A stretch of 64,000 bases of DNA. It comes from Hysterangium stoloniferum (taxonomy: Eukaryota > Basidiomycota > Agaricomycetes > Hysterangiales > Hysterangiaceae). Shown here one piece after another: positions 23,636 to 33,510 of this stretch; position 1 is the stretch's first letter, and every line of letters starts with the position of its first letter. The translations under genes and the position numbers were made by a program. The notes under the pieces were generated by a model that was not told the DNA's origin, searched no databases, and saw only the letters and a program-made list of their open reading frames with translations. The stretch is from contig WHVD01000088.1 in assembly GCA_015178975.1 (NCBI GenBank), positions 248,001 through 312,000 on the forward strand, in the 5' to 3' direction.

Positions 23636-24210
23636 TGTTAAGTACCGTGTCGGGAACTTATTCCGGAACTATCAGGAAGTCACCGGAAAGTCGGGACTAT
23701 TAGATAGGGTCAGGACTTCGGCTTCAGCTTAGGACGTCGGCTTCAGCTTATGTGCTGCACCTCTATGTAAACGCTCAATGTCCTTAATTTCGAAGGTGAG
23801 AACTAGGATGGAAGATACGGATATTCAGAGTTCCGAAGAGTTCTGAATATCGAGCGTACAGAAAGACGGGAGGAGGAATAAGAAACTAAGTCGATATCAG
23901 ATCTAAGCTAAAGTACAAATTCGCGGAAACTAATATAAGTCTACTCGTTATTGTACTACAAACTAAGACCATAATAAGATGGAAACGGAAGTATACTAAA
24001 ACAGAAATACAATAAGACATATTAGGGAGACAATATTCCAAAACGGGAATATAACAAACAAACGAGTGAATACTTGTCAACGGACAAATTACCAAATGCG
24101 GAACAAACGAAGAATGCGGATGATACGGTAACTATGATGTTCCGTAGTCAGGGGTCGGAAGTCAGAGATCGGGAGTCGGATATTGAAACATCCGGGAACG
24201 GGTCGTAACA
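23636..24210 (-). repeat. Element D 3' LTR
   Basis: 575 bp on the minus strand, starting TGTTACGACCCG and ending ACTTAACA. It is 19 bp longer than the other LTR because a CTTCGGCTTCAGCTTAGGA-type unit is duplicated near 23710-23745. Confidence 0.92.
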
Positions 24211-24338
24211 GTACCCCCCTGTTAGGCCGAAATCCCATAGAGGCGATTATGTACTGAGTGATTAAAGCGACGGCTGATTATTATGTGTTGTGAAATTTAC
24301 GCAATTCTGGAGGTGTGAGTTTCGGCTGTTGTTCTGAG

Positions 24339-24346
24339 TATAAAAA
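24339..24346 (+). promoter_or_regulatory. TATA box of the antisense gene
   Basis: TATAAAAA, 56 bp upstream of the ATG at 24395 on the plus strand, outside the LTR. The equivalent gene in element H has TATAAAAT at the same 56-bp distance from its ATG, which supports a real core promoter independent of the LTR. Confidence 0.7.
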
Positions 24347-24394
24347 CCTCCAAATATTTGAATTAACGTTTTTGTTTCTTTATCCACAACTTGT

Positions 24395-25514
24395 ATGTCC
24401 ATTCGTCGGCCATTGTTCATCACTACCCCGGAAGATTCAGATACCGAAATTTCCAAACTACAAAAAATGTCGAAGGTCGCAGAACTTCAACAAAAACGAC
24501 AAAGGATGGAAGAGTTGAGGCGACGACAAGAGGAGGAGGAGAAGGTGTTGATGCAGGAGTTGAAGGATGCGGAAGATGCGGAAAAACGGGAGTTGGAGCG
24601 GGTGAAGGCGGAGACGGTGGCTCAGAAAAGGAAGGAAGAGTTGGAAAGGTTACAGCGGGAAGCAGAGGTGGCGAAAAAACTCAAGGAGGTAAGGGAAGGA
24701 AAGGTAAGTTCCGTCCATAGATTCTGTGTTTTCGACCGATAACTATTGGGTCCAGCGAAAAGCCGTGGAGGTGGAGGTAGAGGGAGAAGCTGGACCTTCG
24801 AGTCCTAAAGTAAGTACATCTACAAAAAGACCGGTAGTTGGTTAACTTCCGAAACAGAAGCCAAAGGTCAAGGCTCCGGAACGGATGGAAGTTGTCCATG
24901 AAAATCCGTGTTATCGATGTTCCATACGGAGTATGACGTGTTGGAAACAGAAGGTAAAATGGGGTGGAACTTGCTATCCCTGCGCAGTTCTCAAATTTCC
25001 ATGCACTCTCGCCTCAAAAAGGGTTCCAAAAGGTGAGAAGACTCAGAAACCTAACGATGCAGAAAGTTCGGGAGTGGCCAAGGCTGCGGAAACTGAGGTG
25101 CCGAAAACGGATAGTATGGGCATGGAACTCCTCAAAGATACCATTGACGCGTTAGTCTTTATCGGGACGGAAGTTATGAAAATGCGAGATACAATAGATC
25201 GCCATAATGAAATCCAGGAGAAAGGTTTCCGTTCATTGATCCGGAACTTCCGGAGGCAGAACGATTTCCTGGAGAAAATAATGGTTAGCATCGGTGTAAT
25301 TGCAGTATCTGAGAGATTTTCCGATAAGGCATGGGAGCGGCCTAATGATCCGTTGGCGGAATGTGTGGAGAAAAGGTGGGAATCAGGAAAGGGGCTGGAA
25401 GAGTCCAAGAGTGAGGATGAAGAGGTGCAGGATATGGTGGAAAATGCAGAAGTTGCTGAAGAGCTGGGAATCGGGATGGAAGATGGGTTTGGGGTATCGG
25501 AGACTTTAAAATAG
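24395..25514 (+). CDS. Antisense accessory gene of element D: coiled coil plus zinc cluster
   Basis: Three exons, 24395-24703, 24756-24809 and 24858-25514, with GTAAGT...CAG introns of 52 and 48 bp, all in phase 0, giving 339 residues. Exon 1 (103 residues) is almost entirely a charged coiled coil (ELRRRQEEEEKVLMQELKD) ending EGK. Exon 2 is acidic and ends GPSSPK. Exon 3 has a basic stretch followed by six cysteines spaced CX2CX6CX10CX2CX6C (24911-25005 approx.), the spacing of Zn(II)2Cys6 DNA-binding clusters, then a helical region and an acidic C-terminus. It lies opposite to gag-pol, between pol and the 3' LTR, and its stop is about 80 bp from the pol stop, so the two transcripts converge. 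The intron positions and promoter spacing recur in element H. A regulatory or nucleic-acid-binding role is inferred; no homologue is named. Confidence 0.75.
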
Positions 25515-25596
25515 TCCAATAATATTTTTTTGACTTGCAAAACCTAAAACGAGTGTGATATCGGAAGTGTCAGGAACTGAACAGAAAGAACAAGGA

Positions 25597-28500
25597 TTAG
25601 AGTGATGATAAAGGTCCGGGTTTACTTGGATAAGCCGTGTGGAAGTCAGTAACAATTTCCATAGCGTGTCCAAGTTCCGTGGCCAATATCCATGAAGTTT
25701 CCTCGTCGGTACCTTCATAACCTGCCCATTTAACTAAATAGAGCAATTTACAAGTACGTCGGCGATTGTCGATTTTAGAATCCAAAATTTCGGAAACCTC
25801 AAATTCGGGTTCTCCATCAATGATGACCAGAGGGGACGGAGGTTGAATACGTTCCGGGATTGTGTTAGGAACACAGGGTTCTAACATGGAAATGTGGAAA
25901 ACGGGATGGACTGCTCGCATACTGTCTGGAAGACGGAGAGTCCATGAAAGTGAACCGGCTTGTGCTATAATTTCAAAAGGTCCTAAGAATTTCTTGGCAA
26001 GTTTTTTAGAAGGTCGGGTAGTACGGAAGAATTGAGCTTTTACAAAAACCTGATCACCAATTTTAAAATTAGGAGGCGGGATCCTGTTTTTGTCCGTGGA
26101 ACGTTGGTAATATTCCTGTGCGGAAGAAATGGCTTTCCGAAGTTCTTGATGTAATTCGTCGAGGTCGGTAATAAATTCTTGGGCTCGAGCAGATGCCAAA
26201 TCTCATTCGGAATGCACTGTGAGATTCGGATTATAGCCTTTGTTGGCAAAAAAGGGAGAGGTACCGGTAGTTGCGTTCGGAGAGTTATTGTAGGTGAATT
26301 CCGCGATCGGAAGAAGGGATTTCCAATTGTCCTGTTGGTAATTGCAATAGATGCGGATGTATTGTTCCAATGTTTGATTAACACGTTCCGTTTGTCCATC
26401 ACCTTCCGGGTGATATCCCGAGGTGAAGTGTAATTTCATGTCGAGGGCTTTTCCGAGGGCCTGGAAGAAATGGGAGACGAACTTGGAGCCTCGATCGGAA
26501 GTTACATGAGATGGGACTCCGTGTTTGGAAAATACGTGAATAATGAAAAGTTCTGCTAATTGTAAGGACGTGATTGTATCATGAGTGGGTATGAAAATGC
26601 CTTGTTTCGAGAATTGATCTACAACAACTAGAATGGATGTAAAGCCTTCAGATGTCGGAAGTTGTTCGATAAAATCCATGGAAATTGAGTTCCAGGGTTT
26701 TTCCGGTATTGGAAGTTGTTTGAGAAGGCCATACGGCTTATGCCTCTGGGTTTTGGAGCGTAAGCAGGTGGTGCATGACTTACAGAACTGAGTTACGAAA
26801 TCTCGGAGGTTGGGCCAAGTGTATTCTCTACGGATTAAACCGAGAGTATTGTTGATGCCATAATGTCCGGAGATTGGATGATCGTGTTTATACTGAAGTA
26901 CGCGAAGTCGGAGATTGTTGGAATCTGGAACGTAGATACGTCCATCGAGACGGATAAAACCTTGAGAGTCTTGTGACCATCGAGGTTGGTCAGGGTTGTC
27001 GGGAACTTCTAAATGTGACTTGAGAGCCGGATCAGAAGTGAGTGCGGAAAGGATATCTTGATGTAGTTGTTCAATGTCCATAATCATGACGCTACGCATA
27101 ATCGGATAGTAGAGAGAAGTCGCTTGAATAGATGCGGAAAGTTGTTGCATTGTAAAAACCGGTTTTAAGTTATGCGGATTAACAACAGCATAGTTACTTT
27201 CCCCCTCTTTAGGATAGACGTCCCATCGTCGAGTCATGGCATCTGGTTTCCCACCAAGACGTCTGGGTCGGAAACGGATAATCATGTTGAAAGCAGAAAG
27301 AAATTCAGACCAGCGGGCCTGCCGGCGGGTTAAAAGTTTGGTGGTAGAAAAATATTCAAGATTTTTGTGATCGGTAACGACGTCAACGGGAGTTGCGGAA
27401 CCTTCGAGATAATGGCACCAATGTTTGAAAGCTTCAAAGATTGCCAAAAGTTCCTTATCATGAACGTTGTAATTGAGTTCGGATACTGAAAGTGTCCGAG
27501 AAAGAAATGCGACCAGATGAATTTCACCGTCGGACTCTTGAATGGAAAGAATCGCGGCAATTGCATAATCGGAAGCATCGGTTTCCACAATAATCGGAAG
27601 ATCAGGTTTCCAATGGGAAAGGATTGGAGCCGAAGTGAATGCATTTTTCAAAGTCTGGAAAGCAGAGCAGCATTTGTCGTCAAAAACCCACGGTTGAGTT
27701 TTATGGGTAAGACGAGTAAGTGGGACTGTAATATCCGAATAATTTCGAATAAAACGTCAGTAAAAGTTGGCAAAACCCAAAAACGACTGAATGTCCTTGA
27801 CTTTTCGTGGTTCGGGCCAATCATGGACAACTTGAACCTTGGTGTCGTCCATACGGAGACCCTCAGGGCCGATGATGAAACCTAAGTACTCGATAGAATC
27901 CATGTCGAAATAACATTTTTTACCATTGGCGAAAAGACCGTTTTTACGGAGTCTTCGGAAGACTTCACGGACCTGTTCATCGTGAAGAGCGGGATCCTCG
28001 GAAAATACCAAAATGTCGTCCAAATAGACTATAACACATACGTCAAGCATGTCGGAAAATATATCATTAACAAAACGTTGAAAAGCGGAAGGGGCGTTGG
28101 TAAGGCCAAACGGCATAACCAACCATTCAAAGGATCCATAACGAGTTCGAAAAGCAGTTTTCCATTCATCACCCTCGGCAATTCAGACCAAATGATAGGT
28201 GTGTTTGAGGTCTATTTTGGTGTAAATCCGAGCTTTCCGTGGGGCGTCGAGTAAATCAGTAACAAGTGGGAGTGGATACTTATCTTTCCGTGTGATGGAA
28301 TTTAATCCTCTGAAATCGACACAGAGTCGAAGAGAGCCGTCCTTCTTTCGGACAAAAAGGACGGGTGCTCCATACAGAGACTTTGAGGGACGGATAAAAC
28401 CTATCGACAGATGTTCATCCAGAAACTCCCAAATAGACGAAAGTTCCGATTGGGATAACGGGTAAATAGGTCCTAATGGAGGGTTTGAACCGGGTTCAAT

Positions 28501-29292
28501 ATCGATTTTCAAGTCGTAGGGCCTATGTGGTGCAAGCCTGTCAGCTTTTTGCTTACTGAAAATGTCTGCAAAATCATGGTATTTTTTGGGAACTCCTTCC
28601 AGATCGGCTTTTAGCTCGGATAATTCTGGAGTCGCAAATCGTCCAGATGCTTCATCAACTTTTAAGCTGATCGAAAAACACTGCGAACCATCCAGTTTAC
28701 TCACCCTAACAAATGCCGAAGTGTTGATGAGAGAGATTTTTGGGGGCGCAGAGGTTTCGGTAGAAGCCAGAGGTGCCATAGATGCCGAAAAGATGTTGGC
28801 AGGAAAAGACGCTGCAGGAGGAACAGAAGTGTTGGGAATTCGGAAAGTAATACTGCCCAATACCCAGTCAATCAACGGATTATATCGGGTGAGCCAGTTG
28901 TATCCAAGAACTGCCGAACAGCTAGAGTCCAACTGTGTTATGAAAAATGTAACCGTCTGGGATGTTCCACAAGGGAACCGGATAGGCATGTCGCAGGCTT
29001 GGGTAATTGCCGTGTTGCTAGTGCCGTCAAGCAAATGCAAGGAAATTGCAGGGACAGAATGGAGTTTTAGATTATGTTTCATGGCAAAGGTGGTATCTAC
29101 AAAACAGTGTGTGGAGCCAGAATCTATCAGAGCTCGGAACACTAAATTTCCAAGAAAGTCAGAGACGAGTTTTACAAATAATGAATCGGGATTAGAGAGA
29201 GCGCACGCGTTGAGGCGGATAACCTCGGAAACACGGAGAGAGTCAATGCAACCCTCTGTCCATGCAGGTTCCGGAGGGTTGCTTACTCTTTT
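25597..29292 (-). pseudogene. Element D pol (PR-RT-RH-INT-chromodomain), three TGA stops
   Basis: One frame from the gag border to 25597, interrupted only by TGA at 28183-28185, 27757-27759 and 26203-26205. In each case the family alignment expects arginine (CGA). Motifs in order: protease LIDSGSTHCFVD near 29130; RT with [11 protein letters not shown] near 28030; RNase H VETDASDYAIA near 27590; integrase zinc region with CKSCTTC near 26780; catalytic MDFIEQLP, TSDRGSKF and GQTERVNQ; chromodomain SEILDSKIDNRRRTCKLLYL and VKWAGYEGTDEETSW near 25680-25800. It starts by a -1 shift from gag. No autonomous product is expected from this copy unless arginine codons are restored by editing or readthrough. 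Confidence 0.9.
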
Positions 29293-29294
29293 TT
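29248..29294 (-). promoter_or_regulatory. Predicted -1 frameshift signal at gag-pol border of D
   Basis: On the minus strand: a run of six A (29294-29289), then GAG TAA ending gag, then immediately the stem GCAACCCTC (29282-29274), a 17-nt loop, and GAGGGTTGC (29256-29248). Pol continues in the -1 frame. Element H has the same arrangement with seven A, the same 6-nt spacer, the same loop length and a compensated stem pair. The layout is that of a -1 ribosomal frameshift site; function is inferred. Confidence 0.7.
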
Positions 29295-30508
29295 CGACTC
29301 CGTGGCGGGTTTTTCCTTAGACGTTGTAGTTGTAGTGGAAGTTGCCACACGAGCCTTGGAAGAGCTGGATTTAACGGTACAGTCGGAAACCTTGTGTCCG
29401 CCTTTCCCGCAGAAAAGGCAGAGGTCATTGTCCATACATCGTTGTTTCTCCTTCGGGGTGAGTTTACCGTCAGTGCCCAACAAATGGGAAATGTCAGGTT
29501 TGTCGGAAGTTGACTGTTTTTCCTTGTTGGATTTCTTGTCTTTCTTCCGGTCGGAATTTGATTTGCCAGTATTAGTACCAGAGCCGGTATTATTGCCTGA
29601 GTTGTTGCCGGAAGACTTGCTAGTCGACGCTTTGTTGTTCTGGGAGCGTTCTGTCGGATTCTCTCTTGAGACCTCGGCTTTACGTTCCCAATAACGGGCA
29701 TCGGATGTTTGAGCTTTAATCCGCATGAGTTGGAGAGTTTTTGGCTTCCCATCTTTGCAGATTTCGTCTTTAAGGCGTGATGGAAGTCCCATATAGAAAT
29801 GGTGCCTGAGGGCGGAATCGTCCCATCCACATCTTGTGGCGAGGGTATTAAACTTGATGAGATAATCGGAAACTCGTTGATTGTCCTTCATCTTAAGCGT
29901 CATTAATTCATTTTCCGCTTCGCCAGATTGATCGTAAGGTCTGAAATTAGTTTCCAGTGCTGCCACAAAGGCATCCCAGTCGTCGAGCCATACAGGTGTC
30001 TCGTCGGATAATCCAGATAGTCCGGGTTCGAACCAATCCTGAGCGGTATCCTTGAGATATGAGAGCACAAAATTGACTTTTCGACTGTCAGTTTTAAATG
30101 CATTGGGTCGATCATGGAAACTGAAACGGCATTGGAGAAGGAAATTCTTCAATTTTTTCGGATCCTTGCTGGTAAATGGTTCAGGTTCTTTGACTCCGGT
30201 GCGGGATGATTCTTTACTATCCTCGGCGGATTTCAAATAGTCAGCAAATTTCACAATGGAGTTGATAAACAACATTTCGGTCGGTTCATCGGAAGATTTC
30301 TTTTCGATGATTCCGGCTGATCTTCTGCTTCGTTGTCAGAAGTGTTGGGAACATTGGTGTCCTTTGTTACCTCGGTAACTTCCTCGGTAACTTCTTCGAC
30401 TGAAGCTGATGTTGTCGGCTGAAATGGGGTTTCGGGTTGGGTGGTGTAAAGTTGCAACGGGGATTGAAGTTGGGGTGGTCCTTCGGCAGCTTTGCGTTTG
30501 GGACCCAT
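29283..30508 (-). pseudogene. Element D gag, one frameshift
   Basis: Starts at ATG 30508 with a disordered Pro/Thr/Glu-rich head, then capsid blocks (LPSRLKDEICKDG, KTLQLMRIKAQTSDARYWE) and a CCHC knuckle CLFCGKGGHKVSDC near 29430-29390, ending at 29283. A one-base loss in an A/G run near 30295-30300 puts the first 80 codons out of frame with the rest; homology to H gag supports this reading. Confidence 0.85.
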
Positions 30509-30529
30509 GATGAGCGAGTCGCAGAGTTG

Positions 30530-30540
30530 AGATCTGATAT
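30530..30540 (-). promoter_or_regulatory. Self-priming PBS of element D
   Basis: Two bases after the 5' LTR the minus strand reads ATATCAGATCT. This is the exact complement of AGATCTGATAT at 30792-30782 inside the 5' LTR, which begins about 34 bp downstream of a TATA-like TTATAT (30826-30821), i.e. where the RNA should start. Tf1/sushi-type elements are known to prime from the first 11 nt of their own RNA; the same is inferred here. No tRNA-type PBS is seen. Confidence 0.75.
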
Positions 30541-30542
30541 AC

Positions 30543-31098
30543 TGTTAAGTCCCGTGTCGGGAACTTATTCCAGAACTATCAGGAAGTCACCGGAAAGTCG
30601 GGACTATTAGATAGGGTCAGGACGTCAGCTTCAGCTTATGTGCTGCACCTCTACGTAAACGCTCAATGTCCTTAATTTCGAAGGTGAGAACTAGGATGGA
30701 AGATACGGATATTCAGAGTTCCGAAGAGTTCTGAATATCGAGCGTACAGAAAGATGGGAGGAGGAATAAGAAACTAAGTCGATATCAGATCTAAGGTAAA
30801 GTACAAATTCGCGGAAACTAATATAAGTCTACTCGTTATTGTACTACAAACTAAGACCATAATAAGATGGAAACAGAAGTATACTAAAACAGAAATACAA
30901 TAAGACATATTAGGGAGACAATATTCCAAAACGGGAATATAACAAACAAATGAGTGAATACTTGTCAACGGACAAATTACCAAATGCGGAACAAACAAAG
31001 AACGCGGATGATATGGTAACTATGATGTTCCGTAGTCAAGGGTCGGAAGTCGGAGATCGGGAGTCGGATATTGAAACATCCGGGAACGGGTCGTAACA
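30543..31098 (-). repeat. Element D 5' LTR with predicted core promoter
   Basis: 556 bp. On the minus strand it starts TGTTACGACCCG and ends GACTTAACA. It contains TTATAT (30826-30821) and the predicted RNA start AGATCTGATAT at 30792. Confidence 0.92.
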
Positions 31099-31381
31099 AG
31101 TTGACAAAGTGCACGTACAATGTGCCGTAGATAGAAAACAATAAACGAGGTAATTTTTTTAATCTTCTTGGCATGGTCTATCGACTATTAATACCCTACT
31201 CTATTCACAGCCTCTCCTGTGCGCTTGAGGAAGTAGTCAAGCCCCCCTATGTCGCGATGTAGCCCTGATCCTGGTATCTATGGCGATATCCAATAACGCC
31301 TCAGAGAAGATATGAAACCGTGCATTCTGTCGAGAGTTCCAGCCACGTGGAGGAGGATTCAGAGGGTAGTGCTGAGAATGA
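31099..31381 (-). pseudogene. Gene X, third copy, right fragment
   Basis: Continues the gene X copy interrupted at 23635; matches 13705-13960 (copy A) and 43825-44060 (copy C), including the ATSRHRG and RFHIFSEALLDIAIDT blocks on the minus strand. It stops at the G-run where element F begins. Confidence 0.65.
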
Positions 31382-31386
31382 GGGGG

Positions 31387-31752
31387 TGTAATCCTGGCCG
31401 CCTTACCACACATACAGAGCCGCAGCTCTGACCACTGGTGACCCCTGGCCGCCTTTCCACTATTCCCCCGATCGAGTGCCAACCCACTATTGGAATCGAT
31501 CACGGGCCCACTCCCCTAATGGTTGTCCTCCTGGTTGAACCGGATCAAGATCCTATTTCGCTTTCTCGTCTTGACTACACAATTCCAGACCCCTCATTCC
31601 TGTTCCTATCTCGGTTGTTATGGTCACGCAATAATCTCACAATCTATATAATAGCTGCACTACATACATCTGTAAGAAAATAGAGAAGTACGAAAAACAC
31701 GATACTCTTGTCCTGTCTGTTACTGAGTGAGGCTGATACCCACAGCCTTACA
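31387..31752 (+). repeat. Element F 5' LTR
   Basis: Starts TGTAATCCTGGCCGCC and ends CCACAGCCTTACA. Related solo or partial copies lie at 17638-17770, 23057-23372 and, inverted, about 49998-50085. Confidence 0.93.
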
Positions 31753-31769
31753 CTTTTTTTTTGACATTG

Positions 31770-33510
31770 ACAGATTCTTCATCACTGTGTCTCAATTACC
31801 CTCCAAACTCACACCACCACTCACACGCTCAGAAACGAGATGGAGACACCAACTTGGACTACCTCCCCTCCTCGTAGACCCCTTCACTAATAACACACAC
31901 CCAACACCACCACCAACTGAACCTGATTCATCGGAAACAGAAACCGATTCAGACACAGAAAATTACGGGCATCAAACAGGCCTTACACACTACGAGATAC
32001 CACGACCCAAACACGGAAGACACAGAATGTCACCAATCGAAAAACCCCTAGTCCTTGCAGAGGTCAAGGTCGGGAAACTGAAGGAGTGCCCAATGCTCAC
32101 GGCTGGACAATACACACCCCTTGTCCACCAAGGTTGGGCCACTGCCTGCTGCAGATACATGAAGTTCGGCGAAAAGAAACCAGATGAAATTGTGAGCTAC
32201 ATCACGGATGCCATGATAGAGCCCTGCCTCATGGCCTGGTACCAAGGCGATCAGACACAAATTGATGCCCTCACCCTCTGGAGGAGCTCGCATCCATAAC
32301 TCTCGAAAAGAACTGGGCTCACCGTATCCGAGAGAAGATCCTCACAACCCATCAGGAGGGGCAAAGATTTATAGACTGGAAGATTGAGATGGAAAATCTA
32401 AATGCAATCCTCACCACATCTGCGAAGCCCTTTGCACTGTCCACTGCAGCCCTGAAGGTACAACTCGAGGTGAACTTGAACAAAGCGTTGAAACGTAACC
32501 TTCTCATCGATCCTGTTCCCTCAACGGACCTTGCAGCTTGGACCAGTGAAGTAAAGGAGCGTGATGAATGTGTCCGTGAGCAGCAAGAAATTGTCCAAGA
32601 ACAGATACTCGCCAACAATGCAGCCCGTGCATTCCGTCGCAATGAAAGAAAGGATGTAGCATCCAGACTAGCTGGCCCACGCTCGAATTCCAATTCTGTA
32701 AGCAAGATGCCGAGTATCAAGCTCCCCAGGATAACAGACGAGGAAAGAAAGTTGCTGTTAGAACATGAAGGATGTACCCGTTGCCGTACATTCTATTCTG
32801 GACACCGATCAGACACGTGCCCCATGAAAGCTAATAATTCTTGGCCAGATGCCACAACTTACAAAATGCTCACTACATCAATGGCCCGAGCAGCCGCACC
32901 CCACACTCCTGTCGGTCTTGCCATAGCCAAGATCGAGGAAGTTCCAGATGAGGAGACTGACACGTACATCACCTCCACCCCACATTCCCCCTTCACCGTG
33001 CCCCATCTCTACGCTCCAGTGGAGCTTACGGGACCGCACATTTCTGAGTTTCCCCTCCAAGTAAAAGCACTTCTTGACATAGGCTGCCCTTCTACAGTGA
33101 TTAGCAATACCCTAGTATTACAACTTGGCCTCCGTCGCTTTCCTCTACCTATAGAAGAGGACAACCTATCATCACTATCAGAAATACCTTTGAAATGTGG
33201 GGAGTTTGTTAAAATACAGGTCACCTCAGGAAGGGGGAGCTGGCAGTCAGCGGTTTTTAGGGCAAAAATAAATGTCAGGTTACCTGTACCACTCATTCTC
33301 GGAATGCCATTCCTCTCTTCACACCATGTCATGATTGATATGGTGGAGCGAACAGCATATGATAAAAGGGTGAGTTACGATCTGGTCAATCCAAGGACTC
33401 ACACACCTGGTACGAGACAAGGGCCCACAAACAAACTAAACTGCCCAACCAAGCAACCCAGTCCCCAAAAAGCATCTGAGCCACCACTGGACAGATACCT
33501 CATACCAGCT
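31770..33510 (+). pseudogene. Element F gag and protease, frameshifted and cut
   Basis: The gag head is open to 32299. A 2-base CT duplication near 32276 (CCCTCTGG for CCCTGG) then shifts the frame, and gag continues in frame 3 through a coiled region (SEVKERDECVREQQEIVQEQ), a CX2CX6HX4C knuckle CTRCRTFYSGHRSDTC near 32777, and a retropepsin-like site LLDIGCPSTVISN near 33070, with DIG in place of the usual D(S/T)G. At 33510 the reading is interrupted by the LTR at 33511 and resumes at 35531. Confidence 0.8.

Larger units (their letters stand above)
23636..31098 (-). mobile_element. Ty3/gypsy chromovirus D with antisense accessory gene
   Basis: 7463 bp, LTRs 23636-24210 and 30543-31098, target duplication AGTTG on both sides (23631-23635, 31099-31103). 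Gag-pol runs on the minus strand: gag, protease, RT, RNase H, integrase, chromodomain. A G-rich polypurine tract (AGGGGGG on the minus strand) abuts the 3' LTR at about 24211-24222. Between pol and that LTR lies a plus-strand spliced gene. Damage is light: one 1-base gag indel and three CGA-to-TGA stops in pol. LTR differences are mostly CpG transitions plus a 19-bp duplication in the left copy. Confidence 0.93.

Noticed and set aside
30005..30035. tRNA B-box-like string GGGTTCGAACC
   Set aside because: It lies inside element D gag coding sequence with no A-box or foldable tRNA around it.
31753..31800. tRNA or self-priming PBS for element F
   Set aside because: The 5' LTR is followed by a T-run; no complement of it was found in the LTR and no TGG-type tRNA match is present, so no primer is assigned.
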